The position numbers and the translations under genes are program-made. Shown here piece after piece: positions 28,762 to 37,991 of a stretch of DNA of 64,000 nt. Source of the stretch: Streptococcus parasanguinis (lineage in GTDB: Bacteria; Bacillota; Bacilli; Lactobacillales; Streptococcaceae). Below the pieces are notes generated by a model. The model ran no database searches. It was not told where the DNA came from and worked only from the letters and a program-made list of their open reading frames with translations. How positions within the stretch are numbered: position 1 is the stretch's first letter; each line of letters opens with the position of its first letter. The stretch lies in the NCBI RefSeq assembly GCF_019929185.1, contig NZ_JAHZPC010000001.1, positions 231,274 through 295,273 on the forward strand, given 5' to 3'.

Positions 28762-28829
28762 GGAAACTCTCCGCTATCCAATAAATTCTTACCTTTCATT
28801 ATACCACATTTGATACAGATCCACTGGAT

Positions 28830-28862
28830 AAAAAAGAGGCTGGACCATTTTATCCAACCTCT
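28830..28862 (-). terminator. Terminator after the 501-aa membrane protein gene
   Basis: GAGGCTGGA pairs with TCCAACCTC (28836-28861) around an 8-nt loop. On the minus strand it is followed by TTTTTTATCC. Confidence 0.8.
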
Positions 28863-28891
28863 GGTTCTGCCTGTTAAACAAGCGAGAGTTT

Positions 28892-30397
28892 TTATGTATT
28901 TTCTTTCTTAATGAATCCTGCTAGACCGATCGAAGCCACTAGCAAAATTTGCGGCAAGAATTGGATGAGGTAGCGGGTCTTCCCACCTTCAAAGATGGTT
29001 AAGAAGAGCAAGCCGCCAAAGACCGCTAAGGAAAGGAAGTTAAAGGCATCTGTATCTCGACGTTTGAGATAAGCCCCAACCAAGCCAGCTGACAAGACGA
29101 TCCAGATCAGCTGTTTCACAAATTCATAATACTTGTACTGTGGGCGATCCGTGCTGAGGAAATAGGTTCTCACCCATTTAGCCAGACCATTGTTTTTAGT
29201 CAGTGGCGCATAGAGAGGATTAATATAAGGTGTCTTCTCATACTCTACATCTCGGTAAAGCCAACCTAGGGTCCCTTCTGCTACCGTCAAAGATTGCTTG
29301 TAGTAGATATGACCGATCAAACCGACAGGTCCATACTCTTTGAGACGGCGCTTGATTTCTTTGATCACATTTTCTTTCTTAAAGAGACCATTGTTGTAGT
29401 CCGAGCGTTTATCCTCATCGATATAAGCTAGCAAGCCCTCTTTCATATCTTCTTGGTTATGCCCCATATCCGTCAAGCCTAGATTGATAAACAAGAGTGG
29501 GCCCTTTGCGAGACCTTCCTTTTTCAAAATCGGAACAACCGTTTGATGATTGACCGCTGTATTCAATCCTGCAAAGACAAAGCCCGTCATCATCACGGTC
29601 ACCGTAGCAATCTTGCCAAAGGCCTTCCAGTTTCCTCTAAAGAAGAGGACAGCCCAAAAGGCAATCATGATAATAATCGTCGTTGGACGGATCAACATGG
29701 TCACGCCAGATAAAATCCCTAAACCAAACATCTTCTTCCAAGAGACCCCTGCTTGGTCTTCCTTTAAGAGATCCAAGGCCCACCACAATTGAAGAGCGAT
29801 CAAAGGAAGCGGAGGAATGTCCGTATACATGGAATAGAAATAAGGCGAGTAACAGATCAAGCTGACATAAAAGAGATAAACTAGATCAGCTGTTTTCTGA
29901 TTGAAATGCTTCTGAGACAGCTTGTACAAGAGGACGGCACCCAGATTGACATAGAGTATATTGAGAATCTGCATGACCCACAAACCGCTAGAACCGAATA
30001 AAAGATAGAAAAACTTTTCATAAAGAAAGAGCGGAATATTATTGGGATTGCGACTGAGGTAGTTGGTGATGGAAGATTGCTTAAGAAGATCAAAAGCCCC
30101 TTTGAAAACAACCGCAGCATCCCGACGGATAAAGAGCTCCGCACAAACCATAACAATCAACTGAAAGACAACCGCTCCAAGTAAGAAGCCTTTTTTATGC
30201 CGAGTCAACCAAGCAAAGGCACTCTTTAGCCCATCGCGTTTCAACCAGGCTAGCAGAAATAGCAACCCAGCACCTAAAATGGCTAGCCATGAAATCTCTC
30301 TCAGATAGGTCACACTGATCAAGAACCAGTGGACCATCACTAACAACATGACAACATGAAGCATCCCAAATAGAATACGTTTACTTTTCGATAACAT
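28892..30397 (-). CDS. Multi-pass membrane glycosyltransferase-like protein (TIGR03766-like)
   Basis: A 501-residue protein with about 11-12 transmembrane helices. After the first helices an extracellular loop begins with the acidic motif ELFIRRDAAVVF (about 87-98), like the active-site loop of GT-C (PMT/ArnT-type) transferases. YSMYTDIPPLPLIALQ (about 190) is another typical loop. GT-C enzymes use polyprenyl-linked sugars. It resembles the TIGR03766 group of Firmicutes. No exosortase-like XrtG gene is nearby, so its substrate is unknown. Confidence 0.75.
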   Translation of the reverse strand: MLSKSKRILFGMLHVVMLLVMVHWFLISVTYLREISWLAILGAGLLFLLAWLKRDGLKSAFAWLTRHKKGFLLGAVVFQLIVMVCAELFIRRDAAVVFKGAFDLLKQSSITNYLSRNPNNIPLFLYEKFFYLLFGSSGLWVMQILNILYVNLGAVLLYKLSQKHFNQKTADLVYLFYVSLICYSPYFYSMYTDIPPLPLIALQLWWALDLLKEDQAGVSWKKMFGLGILSGVTMLIRPTTIIIMIAFWAVLFFRGNWKAFGKIATVTVMMTGFVFAGLNTAVNHQTVVPILKKEGLAKGPLLFINLGLTDMGHNQEDMKEGLLAYIDEDKRSDYNNGLFKKENVIKEIKRRLKEYGPVGLIGHIYYKQSLTVAEGTLGWLYRDVEYEKTPYINPLYAPLTKNNGLAKWVRTYFLSTDRPQYKYYEFVKQLIWIVLSAGLVGAYLKRRDTDAFNFLSLAVFGGLLFLTIFEGGKTRYLIQFLPQILLVASIGLAGFIKKENT

Positions 30398-30413
30398 AGG
30401 TCCATTATATCAA

Positions 30414-30440
30414 AAAAACAGCATTTCTGCTGTTTTGGGG
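30414..30440 (-). terminator. Terminator between the 64-aa gene and the GT-C-like gene
   Basis: AACAGCA pairs with TGCTGTT with a TTTC loop (30417-30436). On the minus strand it is followed by TTTTTTTGATA. Confidence 0.82.
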
Positions 30441-30476
30441 TGGTACGAAATCATTCAGGTTGGGGAATAATCTTAA

Positions 30477-30671
30477 TTATTTAGGGTCTTCCTTAAAATC
30501 AAACTCTATTTCCCGAGGCTCTGTGAATTCAAGGCCTCTATAAAAAAGAACAACCAACAAATATAAAATCAATCCCAAAAACAAGCGCATTTGAACAAAA
30601 TATGCTAAAAACAGAACAATAGAGCTTAAACAAACAAGGGCAAACAATTGACGTTTTCTCATTTTTCGCAT
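30477..30671 (-). CDS. Small membrane protein, 64 aa
   Basis: A 64-residue protein with a basic start (MRKMRKRQ), two hydrophobic segments (about residues 9-26 and 29-46) and an acidic tail (EFDFKEDPK). It immediately follows the 165-aa membrane protein gene with no spacer. Function unknown; it forms a small cluster of envelope proteins with the next three genes. Confidence 0.6.
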   Translation of the reverse strand: MRKMRKRQLFALVCLSSIVLFLAYFVQMRLFLGLILYLLVVLFYRGLEFTEPREIEFDFKEDPK

Positions 30672-31169
30672 TCACCACACCTCGGTTCCATTTGCTGTTT
30701 TTTGAAGATACTCTGTAGGCTTTATCTGACCAACAAATACTAGTTCTGCTTCATTTTTCTTAACAAACCGTTTCAACTGCACATATCTAGCAATAGCGAC
30801 CAGCCATAAAGTGATCATAACTGCAAATAGAAACAAAAAGACATTTATCGCCCCTTCTCTAACATTCAAATCAAGATTTGCTTTCCCAAAGAAAAGGTCC
30901 ATGGGAAGGATCTTTCTAAATGTCCTTGCTAATAATAGGCCTAGTGGAACACCAATCAAAGAATAAATATTTGCTGGTGCTTTCTTTGAAAAAATTTGAT
31001 CTTTAAACGAATGGTTGGTCTGGTACACTTTTCGGTACTTGTCGAAAGGGATTTTACTATTGCGTTTGACGATGAATTCTTCCCCTTGATCTGTCACCAA
31101 CAAAAAGTACCCCCAGAGTGGCCTTTTCCCATTCAAACTGATATTAAAACATTGACCTCTTTTGATCAT
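30672..31169 (-). CDS. Hypothetical membrane protein, 165 aa
   Basis: The protein starts MIKRGQCFNISLNGKRPLWGYF, a beta-rich N-terminal part with a strand like LLVTDQGEEFIVKRN, then hydrophobic segments near residues 78-95 and 115-135. GAGAGGATTTTCA before the ATG at 31169 favours this start over the in-frame one at 31184. Its neighbours are similar small membrane proteins. I recognise no family. Confidence 0.65.
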   Translation of the reverse strand: MIKRGQCFNISLNGKRPLWGYFLLVTDQGEEFIVKRNSKIPFDKYRKVYQTNHSFKDQIFSKKAPANIYSLIGVPLGLLLARTFRKILPMDLFFGKANLDLNVREGAINVFLFLFAVMITLWLVAIARYVQLKRFVKKNEAELVFVGQIKPTEYLQKTANGTEVW

Positions 31170-31235
31170 TGAAAATCCTCTCATTCAACCAAACATATAT
31201 GAATGTGCTTTTTATTTCAGATAGGTCGGAACAAT

Positions 31236-31727
31236 TCAACCTAACAAAGCTAGAATACATACTAACCCAAGATAAATTCCAACCGTTAGAATCATTCCGA
31301 TTTTATAGAAACCGACTAAGCCGGCATATCGTTCGACAAAACCGATCTGTGGGTCGACTGGATTATAAAAAACTGTCATAGGAGACCCAATTGGGAATAT
31401 CATCCGCAAATCCAGATTTTTGCCGGCTCCAAGAACATAGGTTCTATCGAAAACATTGACCTGCCTAGATTTGGAAGAAGTCTCCCTAAAATAAGCGTAG
31501 GAAAAGGTCTTTTGGTATCTTTCACCCTCGACTTGATACTCCACCACAGGCAGAGAAATAAGCAGTTGATTTTTGTAATCAAAAGCAACTACTTCTCCCA
31601 GAACTTTTGCGGTTGATTCTGTTTTCACTTTTATTTCACGACGATACAAGGTGTAAAAGATAAGCAGCATGATCAAGAAAACAAGTGTCAGAATGCCCAA
31701 CCTAAGCCAGAATGTTGTTACTGTCAT
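31236..31727 (-). CDS. Membrane protein, DUF3592-like
   Basis: A 163-residue protein with an N-terminal helix (about 8-27), a soluble beta domain and a C-terminal helix (about 140-162). The layout (helix, VLGEVVAFDYK, YQVEGERYQKTFSYAYF, GSPMTVFYNPVDPQIGFV, helix) fits DUF3592 proteins, especially the VxYNPxxP motif. The role is unknown. It belongs to the minus-strand run of membrane proteins between pyrE and the GT-C-like gene. Confidence 0.68.
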   Translation of the reverse strand: MTVTTFWLRLGILTLVFLIMLLIFYTLYRREIKVKTESTAKVLGEVVAFDYKNQLLISLPVVEYQVEGERYQKTFSYAYFRETSSKSRQVNVFDRTYVLGAGKNLDLRMIFPIGSPMTVFYNPVDPQIGFVERYAGLVGFYKIGMILTVGIYLGLVCILALLG

Positions 31728-31781
31728 TGATTTTTTACCCTTTCACATAAACTTGTTGGTTTCAAATCCCTTGAAAAATTT

Positions 31782-32381
31782 TTATTCTCCCCTTTTCAAC
31801 CAATTCTGTTGCTGCGCTTTTTCTGCAAGATCTTTTGCTTTGTTTATATCTAGTGAGTTTGAATCTGATGGGGCATTGGATTCGATTTCTTCTTTCAATT
31901 CTTGTAAGGTTTGAACATCTTTCGGAGTCAAATTGGAGATCGAGCTAGATTCTTTTTCTGTCGAACTTTCTGGTACAGACTGGATCTCTCGATAGGTATT
32001 GATCACTTCAGTTCCTGCGTCTGTTGTCGGAAGAGGACGATAGAACATGAAGAAACCAATAATGACAATCAGAAGAGCCGTAATGGATACAAGAAACCCT
32101 TTTTGCAGATTCTCTTCAGTTATTTTAGTATCTTTAGTAGACAAACTCTTCCATTCTGGATGTTCTTCCTCAGCTTCTTTTTTGGCGTTGAAAGCAGGGG
32201 TAACCAAGACTTGGTTCATCAAAGTCAGTGCCCCCAAGGCCATCAGTAAAAATGGGATATGACGTGATTTACTTATGACCACTAAAATTCCTCCCGCAAT
32301 AGCAATCAAACTGATGATGATATTGACGGTAAACCAGACCCGAGCCTGCTTCTTCATTTGCAAATAATCTTCTTTTGACAT
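31782..32381 (-). CDS. Hypothetical membrane protein, 199 aa
   Basis: The protein starts MSKEDYLQMKKQARVWFTV. It has hydrophobic segments at about residues 15-35, 42-60 and 95-115, then a long Ser/Glu-rich soluble tail (TEKESSSISNLTPKDVQTLQ). The ATG at 32381 has GGGAGAAGAAG before it; the ORF could be extended to 32426 but without a ribosome site. It heads the cluster of small membrane proteins. I recognise no family. Confidence 0.65.
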   Translation of the reverse strand: MSKEDYLQMKKQARVWFTVNIIISLIAIAGGILVVISKSRHIPFLLMALGALTLMNQVLVTPAFNAKKEAEEEHPEWKSLSTKDTKITEENLQKGFLVSITALLIVIIGFFMFYRPLPTTDAGTEVINTYREIQSVPESSTEKESSSISNLTPKDVQTLQELKEEIESNAPSDSNSLDINKAKDLAEKAQQQNWLKRGE

Positions 32382-32491
32382 CTTCTTCTCCCTTAAAAAT
32401 AGATTTTCCTTCATCCATAAAAACAATTACTACTATCATACCGGATTTTACTTTGAGATTCAAGTTAACCACCAACTAGTGAAAAGAGTAT

Positions 32492-32518
32492 AAAAAAGAA
32501 GCGTTAGAAACGCTTCCG
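32492..32518 (-). terminator. Terminator after pyrE
   Basis: GAAGCG pairs with CGCTTC around TTAGAAA (32499-32516). On the minus strand it is followed by TTTTTTATACTC. Confidence 0.82.
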
Positions 32519-32523
32519 TCCTA

Positions 32524-33156
32524 TTATTTATTTTGCCAAGTTTCTTGGTTTTCTTTGAAACGGCGTAACAGTTCTAAACCTTCAGAAGTGATGTAACCTT
32601 GTTCTTCTGCCAAATGAATCAATTCTGTATAGTTAGACAAGGTTTCAAGTTGAACGCCAGCTTCCGCAAATTTCTTATCGGCTTTCTCCAATTGGTAGGT
32701 GAAGATAGCCACCACACCAAGGACGTCTGCTCCTTCACGCTTGGCAGCTGCGACAGCATCCAAAACAGACCCACCGGTAGAAATCAAATCTTCCACTACG
32801 ACCATCTTTTGACCTTGTGGTACACGGCCTTCGATTTGGTTTCCAGCACCGTGGTCTTTTGGTTTGCTACGAATGTAGGCAAATGGCAAATTCATCTTGT
32901 CCGCAATAATGGCTCCGTGAGGAATCCCTGCAGTTGCTGTCCCCGCAATCACTTCTACTTCAGGGAAAGCTTCCTTGATTTTATCTACAAATCCATTTTC
33001 GATCAAGGTACGAGTTTCAGGATAAGCGAGGGTTACACGGTTATCTGTATAAATAGGGGACTTGATCCCAGATGCCCAAGTAAAAGGTTCTTCTGGTTTC
33101 AAATAAACCGCTTCGATTTTCAAAAGATGGCTAGCAATATCTTTAGCTAATGACAC
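32524..33156 (-). CDS. pyrE: Orotate phosphoribosyltransferase
   Basis: A 210-residue enzyme that joins orotate to PRPP, giving orotidine-5'-phosphate. The PRPP loop is [16 protein letters not shown] (about residues 118-133), and the catalytic loop region is [15 protein letters not shown] (about 95-109, with Lys and His). The start is GTG at 33156, with AAAAAGGAG at a good distance. It lies in one direction with pyrF but separated by 352 bp of hairpin array. Confidence 0.96.
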   Translation of the reverse strand: MSLAKDIASHLLKIEAVYLKPEEPFTWASGIKSPIYTDNRVTLAYPETRTLIENGFVDKIKEAFPEVEVIAGTATAGIPHGAIIADKMNLPFAYIRSKPKDHGAGNQIEGRVPQGQKMVVVEDLISTGGSVLDAVAAAKREGADVLGVVAIFTYQLEKADKKFAEAGVQLETLSNYTELIHLAEEQGYITSEGLELLRRFKENQETWQNK

Positions 33157-33230
33157 GACGACTCCTTTTTACGATTTTAATCATATACGAATTAAATCAT
33201 TTTTTTGATTTAAACAACAACATTTCAGGT

Positions 33231-33511
33231 TAGTGAATGCGTTAGGGAAGGCCCTATCGGGCTCCCCGTAGAACTACAAAAGTTTCACTTTTAGTAGCGA
33301 TTGGTGTTCCGACGATTTAGAGGATAAAACGATTATTTTTATCCTCTAAATCTAGTGAATAGTTTAGGGAAGGCCCTATCGGGCTCCGATTATTCCGACG
33401 ATCACCGAAGAGAAACGATCATTTTCTCTTCGGTGATCTAGTGAATGCGTTAGGGAAGGTCCCATAGGACTTCCCGTAGAGCTACAAAAGTTTCACTTTT
33501 AGTAGCTCTTA
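33231..33511. repeat. Array of three hairpin-bearing repeat modules between pyrF and pyrE
   Basis: Three direct modules begin TAGTGAATGCGTTAGGGAAG (33231), TAGTGAATAGTTTAGGGAAG (33353) and TAGTGAATGCGTTAGGGAAG (33439). Each continues with a short hairpin (GGAAGGCCC...GGGCTCC or its variant GAAGGTCC...GGACTTC). Between them are long perfect stems: CTACAAAAGTTTCACTTTTAGTAG (two copies), GATTTAGAGGATAAAA/TTTTATCCTCTAAATC, and GATCACCGAAGAGAAA/TTTCTCTTCGGTGATC. The last module ends in the pyrF stop codon. No ORF is present. It fills the 352-bp gap except for about 75 bp near pyrE. Confidence 0.85.
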
Positions 33512-34201
33512 CGCATTCCACTGTCTCTTAATTTCATGGTAAGCGTCCCATGGGTTTTCTGCTTGGATGATTGGGCGTCCAACGACAATATAGTCAGATC
33601 CAATTTTATGAGCTTCTTGTGGCGTCATGACCCGTTTTTGGTCACCGATTTCAGCTCCAGCAGGACGAATCCCTGGTGTGACACAGACAAAGTCTGATGA
33701 AGTGGCATCCTTGATCAAGGCTACTTCATGGGCTGAACAAACAACGCCATCCAAGCCTGCTTCTTGGGCCTTGCGAGCGTAATTAACTACAGATTCTTGG
33801 ACCGTTGTTTGGATGTTTTGGCAATCACGCATGTCTTCTTCACTGGTAGAAGTCAACTGGGTCACGGCTACCAACTTAGCCCCTTCACCAAGAGCTGCCT
33901 TGGCTTCGCGCATCATCTCTACACCACCGGCTGCGTGAACTGTCACCATATCTACTCCGAAAGTCCCCAGTACGGACATGGCTGATTTGACTGTATTTGG
34001 GATATCATGCAATTTTAAATCAAGGAAAATACTGTGTCCAAGCCCTTTGAGGTAATGTACAATTTCAGGACCAACTGCATAGAAAAATTCCATTCCGATT
34101 TTTACAAATAATTTTTCGTCTTCTGGAAAATGCTCTAAAAAGTGTTTGACATCCTCGAAAGCTGGGAAGTCAAGGGCGATAATAGGACGTTCTTCACGCA
34201 T
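33509..34201 (-). CDS. pyrF: Orotidine-5'-phosphate decarboxylase
   Basis: A 230-residue TIM-barrel enzyme, last step of UMP synthesis. The catalytic signature [13 protein letters not shown] (about residues 57-69) holds the Asp-Lys-Asp set, and the phosphate-binding end is [12 protein letters not shown] (about 210-221). GGAGTAATCC precedes the ATG. It has its own promoter and a PyrR-type attenuator upstream (34235-34376). Its last codons are part of the inverted repeat that closes the downstream hairpin array. Confidence 0.97.
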   Translation of the reverse strand: MREERPIIALDFPAFEDVKHFLEHFPEDEKLFVKIGMEFFYAVGPEIVHYLKGLGHSIFLDLKLHDIPNTVKSAMSVLGTFGVDMVTVHAAGGVEMMREAKAALGEGAKLVAVTQLTSTSEEDMRDCQNIQTTVQESVVNYARKAQEAGLDGVVCSAHEVALIKDATSSDFVCVTPGIRPAGAEIGDQKRVMTPQEAHKIGSDYIVVGRPIIQAENPWDAYHEIKRQWNA

Positions 34202-34234
34202 GGATTACTCCTTTTTTGATTGATCATTTTATCT

Positions 34235-34328
34235 ACAAAAAAACCTTGCCCGAGGCAAGGTTACACGAAAATTAGGTAGGAACAACTACCATGATTCACC
34301 GTCTAGACCTTAGGAGCCTCTCTGGACT
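34235..34328 (-). promoter_or_regulatory. PyrR-type attenuator before pyrF
   Basis: On the minus strand the PyrR-binding loop AGTCCAGAGAGGCT (34315-34328) matches the conserved UCCNGNGAGG core. About 55 nt further on, CCTTGCCTCGGGCAAGG (34244-34260) forms a terminator followed by TTTTTTT. UMP-bound PyrR should stabilise the anti-antiterminator and favour termination before pyrF. Confidence 0.88.
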
Positions 34329-34347
34329 GCTTTAAAGGTTTTTATTT

Positions 34348-34376
34348 ATTGTAGTACGATATTTGGGAAAAGTCAA
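34348..34376 (-). promoter_or_regulatory. pyrF promoter
   Basis: On the minus strand TTGACT (34371-34376) and TACAAT (34348-34353) are 17 bp apart, just after the pyrDb stop codon. It makes pyrF-pyrE a separate transcription unit. Confidence 0.78.
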
Positions 34377-34380
34377 GGAT

Positions 34381-35328
<948 letters not shown>

Positions 35329-36135
35329 CTACATCACAATCGTACCGGTTTCAAAGACCGGTCCGTCTTCACACACGCGCTTATTGGCTGCTTGGCTTTC
35401 ATTTTCCAGATGCACTACACAGGCATAGCAAGCACCCATCCCACAAGCCATACGCGATTCCATAGAAATGTAGGCGCGGGGATGATCATGGAATTTGGTA
35501 TTGACATATTTGAGCATGCCAGGTGCTCCACAAGAATAGATAGCATCAAACTCCTGGTCCATCTGATCAACGATGGTTGAGACATAGCCCTTAGTGCCAT
35601 AAGTCCCATCGTCTGTCGTTACAGTGACATGAGCAACCTTGGAAAGCTCTTCTTCCAAAATGACGGCTTCTTTGGTCGCAAAGCCGACAACCACTTCAAC
35701 TTCTACCCCTTGCTCATGGAGTTGTTTGGCCACTTGGACCAAAGGAGGAACACCGATCCCGCCACCGATGATCAAGGCTTTCTGACCTTGACCGAGATTG
35801 GTGAGATCAAAGCCATTTCCCTGTGGCCCCATGACACTGAGTTTGCTACCAATTGGCAATTGGGAAAAGATAGCTGTCCCCCCACCTTCGATGCGGTAGA
35901 TCAAGCGGCAAGTCTGTGTCTTACGGTCAATCTCAGAAATTGAAATCGGACGGCGAAGGAGCTTGGACCCATCGGGGACGCGGATATGAAGGAATTGACC
36001 TGGAAGCATCTGCGCCACCATTTCCCCCTTTAAGATCATAGAATAAATGCGGGGAGCGATCTCTTCTTGAGCGACCAGCTCCATCTCCTCCATCATGATT
36101 TTGCCAAAGCGTTTTTTACAACTTTCACTGACCAT
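35329..36135 (-). CDS. pyrK: Dihydroorotate dehydrogenase B, electron transfer subunit
   Basis: A 268-residue ferredoxin-reductase-like protein. The FAD motif is RPISISE (about residues 62-68), the NAD-binding GGGIGVPPLVQVAKQL about 127-142, and the [2Fe-2S] cysteines lie in CGMGACYACVVHL and RVCEDGPVF near the C-terminus. The ATG at 36135 is preceded by AGAGGAAATCA; internal ATGs would give the shorter form common elsewhere. First gene of pyrK-pyrDb, behind a PyrR attenuator. Confidence 0.95.
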   Translation of the reverse strand: MVSESCKKRFGKIMMEEMELVAQEEIAPRIYSMILKGEMVAQMLPGQFLHIRVPDGSKLLRRPISISEIDRKTQTCRLIYRIEGGGTAIFSQLPIGSKLSVMGPQGNGFDLTNLGQGQKALIIGGGIGVPPLVQVAKQLHEQGVEVEVVVGFATKEAVILEEELSKVAHVTVTTDDGTYGTKGYVSTIVDQMDQEFDAIYSCGAPGMLKYVNTKFHDHPRAYISMESRMACGMGACYACVVHLENESQAANKRVCEDGPVFETGTIVM

Positions 36136-36157
36136 TGATTTCCTCTTCTTTCTTTCA

Positions 36158-36255
36158 GCAAAAAAGACCTCGCAAAAGCAAGGCCCTACAAATGATCAGC
36201 TAGACACAGTCTGCTGATCTTTTTTCTGTCTTTCCTTGCAGGCCTCTCTGGACCT
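36158..36255 (-). promoter_or_regulatory. PyrR-type attenuator before pyrK
   Basis: On the minus strand AGGTCCAGAGAGGCCT (36240-36255) is the PyrR-binding loop. CCTTGCTTTTGCGAGG (36168-36183) is the terminator, followed by TCTTTTTTGC. A third hairpin (AAAGATCAGCAG, then CTGATCATT region, about 36192-36222) lies between them and is the likely antiterminator arm. Confidence 0.87.
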
Positions 36256-36276
36256 CTTAAAGGTTAAATTTGTCTC

Positions 36277-36305
36277 ATTATATCGCGCTCCTTCTCGCTT
36301 GTCAA
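36277..36305 (-). promoter_or_regulatory. pyrK promoter (consensus)
   Basis: On the minus strand TTGACA (36300-36305) and TATAAT (36277-36282) are both perfect and 17 bp apart. Control is therefore expected at the attenuator, not at promoter strength. Confidence 0.9.
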
Positions 36306-36320
36306 GTAGAAATCGGTGAC

Positions 36321-37757
36321 TTAAGAAGCTTTCTTGGGGTCAAAATCTTTTGGAATTGGCTTGATGTATTGCATGGCGATTCGGTTTTCAGGCTTGCGAT
36401 CGACTAGATAAAGAACCAGTAAAAAGAGCCATTCCAAAGGTTTCATCAGGTAATAGATCAGGTCCATAGCCCATTTCTTCTTGATATGTTTGGCAAAGGG
36501 ATAACCATAGCGGTCATAATTGCGACGCAAGAAGCGATGGAATCGTGGCGTCTTTTCTTCTAGTACCTGTTCAAAGGCATTGGCAATACAAAGCTGACGA
36601 TTGACAACGACTGGATGACCGTGGCGGACGCCCATCCGCTGGGGCTTTACAACTTTTTCATGCCCACCAGCCGCAACCGTACAGAGATAGTGCTCATCAA
36701 TGATAAGATTCTGAGGAGGGATCTTTTGAGAGAAGGCCCAGTCAGCTGTGTTCGTCCAGGCCTTGATCATGGAATCCGGTTGCTGCCCAAAGAGCATGAG
36801 AATAAGGACGACGAGAGCAAGGGTTGGAAGAGCGACAAGGACCGCTAACCAAGGCCAGTTACGCGACTTATTTAAGAGCTGATGGAGCCATTGAAGTAGA
36901 CGATTCTCATATCCTGTCTCTGTTCGATCTTGCTGCCACTCCCTGATACGAACCCACAAGAGATGAATGGAATAGATCAATAAGAAAAAGGTGTGAAAAC
37001 TTGCTACCTGCAGTTGATTATCGAAAACTAAGAGAAGAACCACACCTCCTAGAATGCCACTGATGCAGAAGACATTTGCTAACGGCGAGAGAGAGTTCGC
37101 ATCCCGATAGGAATAGATGATTAAGGCTAGCAAGGTGAGAGCAGCAAAGGTAAAGAAGGTTGGATAGGCACCTGACCAAATCAGGGCATGCTTCTGAGAA
37201 TTGATCAAAGGCTCATTCCATTCGTAAAAGGTCATTTCCTTGACGATGTAAATGAAAATCGCTTCGAGAAAGCAACCAAAGAGACCAAACCAAAGAACAA
37301 TTGTAGGCTGTTGCTTTTTCTTTTTGACAGGCTTAGGACTAGGTGATTCTTGCCTTTCTTTCATAAGGAATGCGTCATCTTCTCTTGTCCCTTCTCCTTC
37401 CTTTGGCCCTCCATCTTCAAACAAATCCGGATCTTTGAGAGCTTCTTCCTCTGCTTCTTTGAACTGGAGGCTAGACCACCGACCGATCCCATAAATGATG
37501 ACAAAAATATTGGGAATAAAGAGTGCTACGGTTAGACCGTAGGGCAAGATCTTCATGGTAAAGGCAATGATCTCCCAAAAACTAAATTGGATAAATGGAT
37601 CCGATAGAGCATAGATCGACTGACTAATGACCAAATAGATGTAAAAGGCCAATAGAATCAGAGCATTGGTCACAAAATTGATCTGTAACAGACCGGCTGT
37701 GAAATGGGTTTCCAATTCCTTATCCTTTTTCTTATACCAGGAAACGAGTTTTTTCAT
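36321..37757 (-). CDS. Multi-pass membrane protein, DUF6688-like
   Basis: A 478-residue protein with about eight transmembrane helices: two near residues 25-95, a Lys/Glu/Pro-rich cytoplasmic loop (about 100-150), several more to about residue 320, and one near 440. The conserved soluble segment (about 345-430) reads HYLCTVAAGGHEKVVKPQR, GHPVVVNRQLCIANAFEQ and TPRFHRFLRRNYDRYG. Its conserved Cys and His residues suggest metal binding or catalysis. It resembles DUF6688; function unknown. It is divergent from the LysR-type regulator. Confidence 0.7.
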   Translation of the reverse strand: MKKLVSWYKKKDKELETHFTAGLLQINFVTNALILLAFYIYLVISQSIYALSDPFIQFSFWEIIAFTMKILPYGLTVALFIPNIFVIIYGIGRWSSLQFKEAEEEALKDPDLFEDGGPKEGEGTREDDAFLMKERQESPSPKPVKKKKQQPTIVLWFGLFGCFLEAIFIYIVKEMTFYEWNEPLINSQKHALIWSGAYPTFFTFAALTLLALIIYSYRDANSLSPLANVFCISGILGGVVLLLVFDNQLQVASFHTFFLLIYSIHLLWVRIREWQQDRTETGYENRLLQWLHQLLNKSRNWPWLAVLVALPTLALVVLILMLFGQQPDSMIKAWTNTADWAFSQKIPPQNLIIDEHYLCTVAAGGHEKVVKPQRMGVRHGHPVVVNRQLCIANAFEQVLEEKTPRFHRFLRRNYDRYGYPFAKHIKKKWAMDLIYYLMKPLEWLFLLVLYLVDRKPENRIAMQYIKPIPKDFDPKKAS

Positions 37758-37991
37758 AAGATCTCCTCAATGAATTTTTTACCATTTTATCAATCAGCTC
37801 ACCCCTTAAGCAAGGCAAAACTGTATTTTTCCATCAAAATCAGTCCCCAGATGGAGATTTTCTTTCAAAGCTTCTATTTTTTTCTAGCCTACTTCTGATT
37901 ACCTACTTCAGCCTGCGTTATTCTCTGATACAGTCCTTGAAATGTCCACATTTTACGGGAAAAACGCGCATTTTTATGTTAAAATAAAAGC

